A stretch of DNA of 64,000 nt from Microcebus murinus (taxonomy: Eukaryota; Chordata; Mammalia; Primates; Cheirogaleidae), in contig NC_134117.1 in assembly GCF_040939455.1 (NCBI RefSeq), forward strand, positions 66,982,501 through 67,046,500, written 5' to 3'. Positions 34,225 through 44,904 of the stretch are shown here, piece after piece. The first letter of the stretch is position 1. The number at the start of each line of letters is the position of its first letter. The translations under genes were made by a program, and so were the position numbers. The notes under the pieces are model-generated. The model saw only the letters and a program-made list of their open reading frames with translations, searched no databases and had not been told where the DNA came from.

Positions 34225-34735
34225 TGTGGCTCACAGGGTAGAGTCTAAAGTCCTGGCCCAGCATTCAGAGTCCTGCAAATCTGGCCCGGCCTGATTCGCT
34301 CCATGCTTCTCCACACAGCCTCGGCTCTGACCCCGGATCACTGATCCCGCCAGAGTCTTCTGCGAGTAACACGGCGCCGGCGCCTGACTTGTGTGCTGGG
34401 CCTGGAGTGGGGGGCCTGTCTGGCACCCCAGTTCCATTAAGAAACAGCCCCTACAGGACCCCATCTGGCTCTGCGTGGACACCGCTCACAGATCCCACTC
34501 CCACCCGCGGCCACAGGATGTTTCCATCCTCCTGTCCACAGTGACCAGCCCACACGATGGGAACATAACCCAAGCAAGGTCAGACCGGGTCACTATCTCC
34601 CCTGGGCTGGGGCTGATGGCCACCACCCTGCCTACCAAGAGGAGAAACAGACTCTGGGCTCCATGAGGGCAGAGGATTCCTGTCTCACATATAGTGCACA
34701 CATGTTTGTTGAATGAATAAGTGAAAATGATAGGA
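34225..34735 (+). mobile_element. L2 LINE 3' region, degenerate
   Basis: 'gggtagagtctaaagtcctgg', 'cctgcaaatctggcccgg', and near the end 'ctccatgagggcagagg' and 'tgtttgttgaatgaataag' match the 3' part of L2, with unaligned sequence between. Confidence 0.55.
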
Positions 34736-35336
34736 TGGAGTCAGCTCCACAGGCAAATGAAAGGACAGAGCTAGTGTGCAGAGAGAGAGCGAGAGCTCTA
34801 AGCATGTACCCAAAGACCTCCCAATTAAGTGTGCTCACACGTTCCATGTCTGCTTATACTAGCTTGAGTTGGGCTTCTGTCATACCCTTCCCTACTCACG
34901 CTCCAAAGCTCCAATCTCCCCAGGTTTGTTTCGCATGCTGGTTCTCCCATGCAGTCTTCCACATCAAACAAGCTCCCAGATCAAGCTAGTGTCTGCTCCT
35001 GCAGAACTCCCACTGCACATTATCTCATCCTAGTAATGCATTCAATTTTTTTGCCTTTATTTAAGGCTGTTTATAATATTTTTGCAGCTGCAGCAGACAC
35101 CTCTGCTGTCCCACCTTACACACACCCCAGGACCCCTGTCACTGGCCCTTCCCCCATGGCTCCAGGTGCCAGCTAAAGGCTCACACCTGCAACCTGCCCC
35201 GGAGAAGTGAAGCCCAGAGGCACCCAGAGGGCCACAGCCCCACCCGGTGGCCAGTGCTGCTGGAGAGCAAAAGCCGGCCCTCACCTGGGGGTGAGGACAC
35301 GCGGTGCCATTCTTGCTCCTGGGGTCAGGCCGGCAC
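34736..35336. other. Unique sequence, no gene seen
   Basis: GC-rich from 35150 to 35330, without coding pattern. Confidence 0.35.
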
Positions 35337-35602
35337 CTTAATAAACAGTAAATATATTTTTTCTCCCTTATGATTTTCTTAATAGCATTTTCTTTTCTCA
35401 GCTTACTTCATTGTAAGAATACAGTGTATAATGCACACATCATACGAAATAAGTGTTAATCAATTCTTTATGTTATCAGTAAGGCTTCCGGTCAATATTA
35501 GGCTATTAGTAATTAAGTTCTGGGAGTCAAAAGTTACACATGGATTTTCAAATACACAGGGGTCAGCACCCCTAACTCCCATGTTGTTTCAAGGGTCAAC
35601 TG
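35337..35602 (+). mobile_element. MER2/Tigger MITE, 3' half
   Basis: 'cttatgattttcttaatagc', 'gtaaggcttccggtcaat', 'ggctattagtaattaag', 'gggagtcaaaagttacac' and the terminal 'caagggtcaactg' match MER2. The left half, including the left inverted repeat, is missing. Confidence 0.8.
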
Positions 35603-35624
35603 CAGATTCTAGGACATTTTTCTA

Positions 35625-35638
35625 TCCCCCCCCCCCCA
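35625..35638 (+). repeat. Poly-C tract
   Basis: Thirteen or so consecutive C just downstream of the first MER2 copy. Confidence 0.85.
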
Positions 35639-36416
35639 CAGCTCCTTTATGAGTTTCCCCCTCCCTCAATAGTGCTCTTCAGTCTCCACGCCAGGCGCTG
35701 CTTCTAAGGAACCGTATCTAAGGTAACAAAAATCCCATCTTCCCAACAAACCTCTTAAAAACAAACTGCATGTCGACTCCCCCTTCTGCTCCTGTAGCAC
35801 CGGGAGGAGCATCCCCTAAAACCCAAACAGGAGGGCAGTACACGGGTGAAGGAATGAAATAGCAATTGAATGGAGTTAATCATTTTTAGCAAACAAGGAG
35901 GCACAAATGTAAGGACACAAACCTGGAGACACAGCATCGGGAAGCAAACTCCTAGAACAGATCAAAACTGTAAAACAATTCAGAAGACAACCAAAAAACA
36001 TGGCTTATTTTTTTACAGCTCTATCCAGAGGAAAACGTAGACATGGAAATTTAGAAATTCCATGTTTTAGAAATTCTTCTTTTCTTTCAGTGATCCTCTC
36101 TGATGTTTCCTAAATTCCCCAAATTTAGGAAAAATGATGAAATGGGCACATTGATATTCACCCCACTATTACTGCAATGCCTTCAGGTTTAAGTGCAGGA
36201 TCTGCAAACAAACCTATTTTTTAAGGTTTGTTTTTCTCCAAAACTTGTCTCCCTCTCTAAATAAAGCCTTCTACCAAAAGAGAGAGAGGAAAAAAAAGAA
36301 AGAAAAAGAAACAGAACAGGGTCTTGCAGATTGAACTACATCTGTGTTCTGTGGGATCTCCCTGGAGTATGTGTCTTCCCCCTCCCCCCACTGATCTGGA
36401 CCTTGGGAGAACTGTA
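35639..36416. other. Unique sequence with a purine-rich tract
   Basis: 36278-36320 is AG-rich ('gagagagaggaaaaaaaag'). No gene recognised; frames on both strands here arise from that tract and the pyrimidine-rich text beside it. Confidence 0.35.
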
Positions 36417-36856
36417 TGTAACCGCCCCTTGACCAACACGGGTTTGAACTGCACGGGTCCCAGGTCCACCTATACACAGATTTCCTCCCGCCTCCGCCAC
36501 CCCTGAGACAGCAAGACTCACCCCTCCTCTTCCTCCTCCTCCTCAGCTTACTCAATGTGAAGATGACAAGGATGAAGACCTTTATGATGATCCACTTCCA
36601 CTTAATGAAGAGTAAATGTATTTTCTCTTCCTTATGATTTTACTGATAACATTTTCTTTTCTCTAACTCGCTTTATAGTATATAAGAATACAGTAATAAA
36701 TGTGTTAATCAGATATTGATGTTTTCAGTAAGGCTATCGGGCAAGAGTAGCTATTAGCAACTGAGTTTGGGGAGTCAAAAGTTATATACATGGATGTTCA
36801 AGTACATGGGGGGGGGCTGGCACCCCTAACTCCCACATTCTTTCAAGGGTCAACTG
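36417..36856 (+). mobile_element. MER2/Tigger MITE, full length
   Basis: Complete element between TA dinucleotides (36415-36416 and 36857-36858). Left end 'ccccttgaccaacacgggttt', middle 'cttcctcctcctcctcagc', 'gaagacctttatgatgatcc' and 'acttccacttaatgaagag', right end 'caagggtcaactg'. Non-autonomous, mobilised long ago by Tigger transposase. Confidence 0.88.
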
Positions 36857-37189
36857 TAGTTTCTAAGATATTTTGTGAGAAGAGACTCCCAGCCTATGTG
36901 TAACTGAACAAGGCTTTCCCACTGTGCAGAATCCATGGCCTCTGGGGTATCCTAGCTTCCCTCCATCAACTCCACTGAAATCCTTCTCCCTTGCCTCAGC
37001 CCCTGACCGATGAAGTGTTTAACCATGTCACAGTCTGTCTGTGTGGGCCCACCCCTAACGCGCATGAAGGTCCAGGCATAGCTCCTTCCCAGGACGGCAC
37101 AAGCACACTCTCACAGAAACATCACGGTCTGGTTTTAATATTCATCGGCTTCTTCTCCACCCTGAGCTCCTAATTCTCAGTGTGGGACA

Positions 37190-37760
37190 ATGTTTTCCTA
37201 TTAAGCATTTTCCCCTAAGCCTCATTACCTCTCTGTGGTAGAAAATCATTGCCGTGCTTTGGCTGTCTTAGCAGGAAAGGAAATTAATTTACAAAAGAGG
37301 GCAAAATAATCTCCAAATAACAAATCCTTCTGAACTTGGAATTTGGCACTTTACAATCAAGGCAGCTAGGAGGAGGGGAGCCCAGGACTGCTCTGCAATT
37401 TACAGCAGTTGCTGAAACTGACTTGAAATTAACAAACATACAAAATGGTGGGAAGAAAGGGACCCTGTGGGAATCTCTGGTCCAAAAACCATGCCATGAA
37501 AGGCCATTAATGAAGATAACAATTGGATGGCAGGTGGGCGGCAACAGAAAGAGGATATTTCATTAAATATAAAATCTAACCATCACTTCCTCTGCAAGTC
37601 AATGGCTGCCAATTATTGCATCAAACAAGCATGCCAAGTGGTTCTGAACACTGTCTCTCCTTGTCCTAACTAGTTAATGGGCTGAATGTAATTGACAGAG
37701 ATGGGGAATCTTCAGAAATTAAGTCTACCTGAAAGCTGAAGTCATAAATACAGGAAATAC
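37190..37760. promoter_or_regulatory. Possible conserved non-coding element
   Basis: Repeat-free AT-rich block with many homeodomain-type sites (aattaatttac, gccattaatg, caattattgc, gttaatggg, gtaattgac). This density resembles vertebrate developmental enhancers. A 76-86 codon frame on each strand is short and unlikely to code. Confidence 0.25.
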
Positions 37761-40700
37761 AAATAGCCCTTTTATTAGCACTATAGACATGCACCAAAAA
37801 CTTTATACCTTCTTTATATAGGAAATTATCTTCCAAAACACTGATAGTTGGCCCTCAATATATTTGAAAAAAGCTATCCCCAAATTTGACAACATCACTG
37901 TGTCCTCTGGATACACAGAAAATAGCAAAATCAGGTGATTCTTGTCCCTACATAGCCTCCCAGGTCCTTACAAGCTTGTGGAACTATGTTAAACCCCCCA
38001 AATGAAGATCAAGGTAGCAAATTACACGAATAAGTGTTGAAGTAGTGTGAACACTTACTCACCGTGTGATCTAGAATAAACCATTTAGTCCCTCTGAGCC
38101 ACAGCTCAGTTCCCCATGTGTTGTTGCGAAATGTAAATGAGACCATGGATACAAAGTGTCAAACCTACTGCAGACACTTGTTGAACTTGTTTTTTCTCCT
38201 TTTCTAGTACATACTTTGAAATAGGCCTAAAAAAGTTTGAAATCTCCAGGTACAAGTATACAAAATGCTACCACATGTCATTGTCGGCTCTCAGCCCCTT
38301 CCCAGTGCTGGGCAGAGCGTGCGCATCACAGAGAGGAGACGCCAGATCCCCCTCAGTGTCCCCTGGTTTCAGATGATGAGCTTCCGGGGCCCGAAGGAGA
38401 GACTCCATCTCCCTGTCCCTTGAATGGTGCAGGGAAACACTTGCTCGCCCAGCAGAAACTGGGGCAAAGAAGCTTTTCTGCCTTTGCCCCAGAGTCCCAG
38501 CCCACAGGGACTCACAGCCAGCATCCAGGGGGCGAGCCTCTAGCCATGAGCAGGCAATACGTGGGGACACCAAGAGGCCCTCAGAACCTGCATCCCGGTT
38601 GCCAAGCTCCAGCCGTGAGAGGCAACCTATGGAAGAACCAACAACCTCCATGCAGCGGCCTCCTCTGGGAGTGAAACTAGTGAAATCAATGGTGGAGGGT
38701 CTGGCTGGCCCCTGCCCCAGCCCCTTCCCTAGAAGGGTCTCTGTAGCCAAAGCAGAAACAGCGAGGCCAGGGAACACGAGCGCAGCCTCATTAAGAGTAT
38801 TGTTCTATTCAAAGATGCGGGGTGTAGTGAAAGAGGGAAAAGCTCTTCCAGGCCTTAGAGCAGGTGGAGACTTCAGGCTGCCCTTTTCCCATTACTCATC
38901 CAGTCAGTCGGACAGTCGGTCAGCAGCTTCCCTGAGCTCCTCACATGCCAGACACCTGCGCCGTCTGCCAGAGGCGCACTGGGTAGTGCAGCTGACCCAT
39001 CCCTGCCACCCAGGAGGGGGACTCCTCCCCTTCTCGCTCCCGAGCACCCACCCACTGCCAGACCCCCCCCCACAGGCCGAAGCTCCTCCAGCTCAGCCTC
39101 CATGAGAGGGGAGCCACCCATCGTGCACCCCCAGGCCCTCGCTCATTCTCAGTGTGGGGAGGAAATTAGGATGGGACATGCACGGCAGTTTCTTGTGAGC
39201 GCGACCAGCTGGAGTCACTGCCAGGTGCCCTGGCAGCACTGATTCCAGGTTCCGGAAGTCGGGGGCGGCTGTCCTGGCGTGGTTACTCAGGACAGTCGAT
39301 GCCCCTGGCCTCACTAGCTCACCTCCTAACTTCCAACTCCCATTATGCTCATGGTTTGTTATCCAAATACTTATTCTTGTTTTAATTTTAACCAAAATAA
39401 TTTTCTGAATCAGACTGTAAACTACTGCCGCAAATGGTCTGCATCTGCCGGGCAAGTCCTGGACTCTGGGAGTCCAGAGGAATTTCCTCATAGCTGGGCA
39501 CCACGGGCTACATGAGTCTCTAGTTGCCTGTATCAACTGCCTTCCGGAACAATCCCTACTCCAGCAAGCTCCTGCTAGCCCAGCCCCCAGCACTCTTCAC
39601 TAGAAACTTGGAAGCTGCCCATGCTCATTACTCTCAAAGTTTGTGAGGATGTTGCCAACTTCAAAGAGAGGAGTTACAGAAAGGTCTTATCTTCAAAAAG
39701 TGTAAAATAGATGCTCAGGATTTCTCTTTCCAAATGGGGGCAGGTGGGAATTAAGTGCAGTTTTGACTCCAATGGCCCATCTTAGCCTGGTTTAGGCTCA
39801 TGCATGTGGTCTGATTACCATAAGCTGACCAAACATTCCGTGGTAGCATGAGAACAGCCCCTTCCTATCCCAGCACTCTACAAACTCTAATCGAAAAAGG
39901 TCCCCTGAACCTAATTGAAACTGCCCCTTCTTTCATCAAGCAGTACAGAACAGGGCAGGAATGGGAAGCCCCAGTTTGAAATGGATCCAGCAAGAACGAC
40001 TGGGCTCTTTAGTGCAAGCAACAGAAATTGACTCTAATTAAAATTGGGGAATTATTGGAAGGACTCTGGGAACGCACAGAATCACTGCCAAAGCTGGAGA
40101 ATGAAGCCCGGATATGAGGCAGCTCCCTGGGGGCTTTGGAGAACAAACTACAAAAATAACTTCGGAGCAGGAATGGTGTGGCCAGAATGTTCCCCTGCTC
40201 CACACGCCCCGTGAATGAATTCCAGTGGGATCTCTGGTCCTCACGGTCTCAAAGCCCCATGAGAAAGCATTCGGCCAGCCAGGTTAGCTCTTGGTGCCCC
40301 CTCTGGTTGTACAAGGCAGTTTAAAAAGAAACATCTGGCCCCTCTGGCTTCTGTAAACAGGAAAATCCCCCAGATTATCCATGGGAGCAAGAGGGGGGTC
40401 CCCAAAAGGAAATCAGAGAGCTGTGGGAGGAGAGGATGGATGTGCTCCCCCGTGAAAATGAAGATGAAAGCATCTTGACACGCCAAGCCCACCTGGTGGG
40501 CTGCACCCCACCTAGAACAGGTTTCTACCAGGGCTGGCGCGGAAGGGCAGTGCAGGCCTCTCTCCCCCTGCAGCCATCCTGGAAGTCAGCCACACTCCGC
40601 TAACGACCCCTGCCCCACGTGGGCGATGAGGGGCTCCTGGCAAGGCTGGAGCAGGGACCTTCCCCACAGTGAGCCACTCTGATTTAGGCAAGAATGGAGC

Positions 40701-41100
40701 CTGTGAAACTCCCCCGAGGGAGGCTGGGAGACCTGGTGGCCAGTCAGGCTGACGATGGCAAAACCCAGATGCACACAGCAAAGGCAGACCTCACAGGCCC
40801 GGTGCCACTGTCCTCGGGAGCCCCTTCTGACCCCTGGCGGGTCAGGTCACCCAGGCTCTCCAGGACCCCACATGGCTCCGCTGTGAGAGTTACTGGTTTG
40901 AATTTTACGTCCGTGGGCGACTTTTGACTGACAATGGTCTCCCTCACTGGAATGTAATCTCCTCACAGACACGGACCTCAGGGGTTAATGACAAACTACT
41001 CTCCCCTCGCACACAGGTACCCCAGCACACTGAACCTGTGTGAACACACCAAATAACACCATACCCCACTGTTGCCTCAAGCCCCCCAGGCAACGACACT
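37761..41100. other. Unique sequence, no gene seen
   Basis: Frames of 145-169 codons on both strands at 38237-38777 and of 166 codons at 39093-39593 overlap antisense and in mixed phase. None resembles a known protein and no splice sites support exons. A C-run is present near 39062-39071. Confidence 0.4.
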
Positions 41101-41530
41101 TGTGACAGTCAATTTTATGCATCTATTTGACTGGGACACAGGGTGTCCACACCTGCTAATCTGGCTGTGTCTGGGAAGGTGTTTCTGGATGAGATTATCA
41201 TTTGAACTGGTGGACTGAGCACAGCAGATCCCCCCCACCCCATGTGGGTGTGCCTCGCCCAATCAGTTGAAGGCCTGAACAGAACAAAATGGCTGACTTA
41301 GCAGTAACTGGCTGCCTGACAGTGGCACCAGGACACCAGTCTATTACCTCAAACGGGAACATTCAGACTGGAAGTTACACCACTGGCTCTCCTGGGTCTC
41401 CAGCTTGTTAACTACAGATCTTGGGATTTGTCAGCCTCCAAATTTGCATGAGCCGATTCCTTATAATAAATCTCTTTCTCTATGTATATACACACTGGTT
41501 CTGCTTCTCTGGAGAACCCTGACTAATACA
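41101..41530 (+). mobile_element. Solo LTR of an old endogenous retroelement
   Basis: Starts TGTGACAGTCAATTTTATGC and ends CTGACTAATACA, with 'gatgagattatcatttg', 'cccaatcagttgaaggcctg' and AATAAA at 41465-41470 followed by 'ctgcttctctggagaaccc'. These are landmarks of a common mammalian LTR family (ERVL class, exact name uncertain). No internal sequence. Confidence 0.65.
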
Positions 41531-41734
41531 ACAACCCCCAGTGACACCCATCCCCTGTCCTGGCCACAGTGGACTTCCCCTGGGAAACCTTGGGCTTCTC
41601 CATGCTCTGGCAAATAGAGTAAGATGAGGCACAGCTGGGGACTCTAGGATGTGGTCCAAAGCCCTGCCAGTATCTGCTTTGAGGTGTGCAGAGCAATGCA
41701 CTGACAGGTGCGGACACCTGCACGCCCACCACGC
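41531..41734. other. Unique sequence
   Basis: Short unassigned interval between the LTR and the antisense L1. Confidence 0.4.
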
Positions 41735-42275
41735 CAGTCATGACATGGTACATTTCCATCACCTGGAGAAGTCCCCTGTGCCCTCCCTGGTCAGTCTCCC
41801 ACCCACTCCACCCCAGGCAACCACTGATCTCTTTTCCATCCCTATAGATCAGGTTAGTATTTTCTAGGGCTTCGTAGGCATGGAATGACACACAATGCAC
41901 TCTTTTCTTGTCTGGTTTCTTTTGCTCGACATAACGTTTTTGAGATGCGTCCTTGTGCTGTGTGTGTCCCCAGGCTGTTGTCTTTCCTTACTGCGTACTT
42001 TCCTATTACCTCAGTGCACCACAACTTGTTTACTACTCGCCTGTCAGTGTGCATTTGGATCACTCCCAGTGTTTTGCTGTTGTGATTAAAGCTGAGCTAA
42101 ACACTCATGTCCAAGTCTTTGTGTGGATATATGTTTTCATTTCTTCTGGGTAAATATTTAGGAGCAGAAGAGCTGGGTCATAAGGAAATTTCATGCTTAA
42201 CTTTCTAGGAAGCAGACAACTGTCCTCCAAAGTAGCTGCACTATCTTCCATCTCCACCAGCACAGTGTGATGCCA
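41735..42275 (-). mobile_element. Old L1 3' region, antisense
   Basis: 'caggcaaccactgatctc', 'ttttccatccctatagatc', 'cataacgtttttgagatgcg', 'gtgcatttggatcactcc', 'tcttctgggtaaatattt', 'aagagctgggtcataagg' and 'cactatcttccatctcc' follow the antisense 3' end of L1ME/L1MC elements. Confidence 0.7.
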
Positions 42276-42999
42276 CTCTGCCAGCACAGACAGGTAGACA
42301 GGTGCACAGATGCTACCTACAAGCCATGGGGCAGCTGTGACTGCATCACTGTACAGCAGGCCCATTCCCGGCCAGGTCTGCAGCCCTCTCCTTGTGGAAA
42401 CCTTCTCTGGCCCTCAACTCCAAAGTCCCCTCTGTGCCTCCCGTGTGTGTGTGTGGGGGGCAGGTACCCATACAGCACTGGCCACACCAAGGCAGAGAGA
42501 GCCCTGTGTGTTTCTGCCAGCCAAGGGCTCCAGGGCAGGGCCTCATCCCACTGACCTGTGTGCCTCTTCCCTGGCCCCACCCCTGAGAATCTCACCCTAT
42601 GCCTGGCATTGCCAATTGCTGATACATGTGGGTGAACCACCCAAGGGATGAACAGAAGGATGGTGCCTGCTTTAATCACTCCCGTCGCCACACCGGCCTC
42701 ACTGGATTGGAGACTGCTTTCTCCCCTTGGGTGCACAGCTGTGAGCACTGACTTCTCTCAGGGAAAACATTTCTTTCCGTCTTTGGAGGAGAACCTGCCA
42801 GGCCTGCTGGTGGGGCTTGGGGAGGGCGGAGAGCCACTGCTAACCCACACCTTCACCTGAGGGCCCACAGGGAGGCTCCGTGGTGGAGTCGCTCTTTCTG
42901 CACCCGGGCTGGCCAACAGCCTCCCGTGCGGCTGTCCGGTCTCGCATGCAAGGCCCCGGGGCCAGTCGCACGACCCTCAGAAGTGGGCCCTGCCGTGGT
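42276..42999. other. Unique sequence, no gene seen
   Basis: GC-rich; overlapping frames on both strands (up to 143 codons) without family resemblance. Confidence 0.35.
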
Positions 43000-43165
43000 A
43001 GAATGGCAGGACTATTCTGAGCCCTGGTTTTCTCCTCTGAACAGAGCAGTGCGGTAATAACACATTCACAGTGTCGCTCTGAGGACAGAAGGAGATCATG
43101 TACATGAAAGTGCTTTGAAAACACTTAATTGCTCCCCAAACGTAAGGTGCTGTACGCACGTGGCA
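43000..43165 (+). mobile_element. MIR SINE fragment
   Basis: 'gcggtaataacacattcac', 'gtgctttgaaaacac' and 'gtaaggtgctgtacgc' are the 3' half of a sense MIR. Confidence 0.55.
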
Positions 43166-43213
43166 CTTGGCTCTCCGCAGCCTGCCCGCCTCCCTTCCCA
43201 GCGGCACCGCCAG

Positions 43214-43223
43214 GCGCATGCGC
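43214..43223 (+). promoter_or_regulatory. Perfect NRF1-type palindrome GCGCATGCGC
   Basis: The 10-mer is the consensus NRF1 site and lies in a small CpG-richer patch (43140-43330). NRF1 sites are often in CpG promoters. There is no attached transcript evidence here. Confidence 0.3.
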
Positions 43224-43398
43224 TGAGCCCAGCAAGCGCCTGCTCCCGCCGACCCAGCGCAGGACCCCGCCAGCGACCTCTACCACCAGCAGGAGCACGG
43301 TGACGCCAGACCACTTAGGAGGCTTCCGCCACTCGGGCCCCAAGGCAAGGGAAGAATGTGGCCCAAAGCCACGGACGACAGGACCACCGGGCCACCAT

Positions 43399-43475
43399 CT
43401 GTCCCCCTTCCCTTCTTTCCTTCCGTTTCCCCTCCCTCTTCCTTCCCTTCCTCCCTTTCCCCCGTGATCTTTCCC
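43399..43475 (+). repeat. Polypyrimidine tract
   Basis: About 75 bp almost entirely C and T ('cttccgtttcccctccctc'). Frames here on both strands are low-complexity artefacts. Confidence 0.85.
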
Positions 43476-44193
43476 AGCATCCCCAGGGGCAGTGCTCCCA
43501 CCTACAAAGTTGCTCAGTCCAGCTGGACTGAGACGGGCCTCCCCTACAGCCTTCTCGCCCAATTTCCACTTTGCTTCTCTACTTAAGGAGACAAGCGGGA
43601 CCTGCTAGTCCCTAAAATCAGAAAAAGCCCCAGCTCGGCTAGGTGGCACTGCCAAGTACCTGGCAAATGTCATGACTGCCCAAAAGCTCCACTTGACAAC
43701 TATCCCCAGAGAATTAACAATTTTCTATCTCCCGGATCCATATCGGCTCCCTAAATGGAGAGGGAGGGAAGAACACACCATCCCAGATGTGTGTCCAGCA
43801 CAACCTGGGCCTGCCAGGTTCCCTTTCCTCCCAGCCCTAGCCTGCCACACAACTGTTAAGCCCCGACTCTGGAACAAGCTGGTGACGCGGTGAGAAGTGA
43901 GACTTGGTTCCTGCGCTTAAAGCACTCACAATTTATAGAAAAACACTGGCAACAATGGTCTTTTTCAGAACAACTTTTTCAACAACAACTTTTTCAGAAC
44001 TCTGGAAATTAAACAAAGGTGTGTAACAACCTAAGGAGTGTTTATGCAAGAAAAACTGCTGAACTTTGATAAGAATATCAGGATTTTGGATGTTTTAATT
44101 TGACCTCCATCACTTTTTCCCCAGCTCCAGGGTAGCCTTAAAAATGAGCAGTCTCTCAACGCAGAAAGTTACGAAGACCATCATTCTTGTAGC
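43476..44193. other. Unique sequence, no gene seen
   Basis: 43965-44000 has a short local duplication of 'aacaactttttcagaac'. Nothing else is recognised. Confidence 0.4.
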
Positions 44194-44195
44194 TA

Positions 44196-44639
44196 CTGTG
44201 TTTCCCTGAAAATAAGACAGGGTCTTATATTTATTTTTCCTCAAGAAGACACCCTAGGGCTTATTTTCAGGGGATGTGTTATTTTTTTAAGTATGGTACA
44301 ATGATCTACATTTATTCAGATATAGTTAAGTCATCTTCTGGAACATCATCATAACTCTCCAAACCCCGAATTCCATCTGAATTTCTTGCAACTCTATTTC
44401 CTTTAGAACCATTGGCCCCAATCTCTCATGTCAAGCAGTAGAGGTCTCATGGGGCAGAGGAGAAGGACTGCTCGTCTTCTTTACCACTCTGAGACTAAAT
44501 GCATGGGTTGTGCAGATACGCTGCGTAGCCACGCCCATCACTAGGTCTTATTTTCTGGGTAGGGCTTATATTGTGCAAATGCTTAGAAATCCTGCTAGGG
44601 CTGATTTTATTGGTAGGTCTTATTTTTGGGGAAACATGG
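44196..44639 (+). mobile_element. Non-autonomous DNA transposon with TA target site
   Basis: Terminal inverted repeats: CTGTGTTTCCCTGAAAATAA at the left, and CCATGTTTCCCCAAAAATAA reading inward from the right. A TA dinucleotide lies on each side (44194-44195, 44640-44641). Subterminal 'gggcttattttcagggg' and 'aggtcttattttctggg' repeat the same motif. Total 444 bp. This fits a Tc1/mariner-superfamily MITE. The family name is not recalled with certainty. Confidence 0.75.
44312..44425 (-). pseudogene. Transposase C-terminal tail inside the MITE
   Basis: On the minus strand a 37-codon open frame ends ...SYDDVPEDDLTISE and stops at TAA (44312-44314). The acidic, stop-ended peptide at this distance from the inverted repeat looks like the last residues of the parent transposase, kept after internal deletion. 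This is inference from position and composition; no homology search was made. Confidence 0.4.
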
Positions 44640-44904
44640 TACAAGAGGAGGAAAATGAGTGTAAAGCTCCACAAAAAGTTTCATTCTCCAGAGCACTGTC
44701 ATAATTTGATATGTTCCGTAGCTCTGTGGAAGATCCTTATTCACAGGTATTGTCATTATTTGACCTGGCTCATAGCTCACTCTGTGGGAAAGACCCTATT
44801 GCTAAGGTGTTTGTTGAAAACAACAACTAGTCATTGTTTAGCATCACAAGTGCCTGAGGCTATAATAACAGCTGGGGCAAACAACAGCCTGGCCAAAACT
44901 TAAA

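Noticed and set aside
38237..39593. Frames of 145-169 codons on both strands
   Set aside because: Sense and antisense frames cover the same bases and neither resembles a protein. Typical of stop-poor GC-rich DNA.
43125..43586. Several overlapping frames rich in P, S or G, E, K
   Set aside because: They translate a polypyrimidine tract on both strands.
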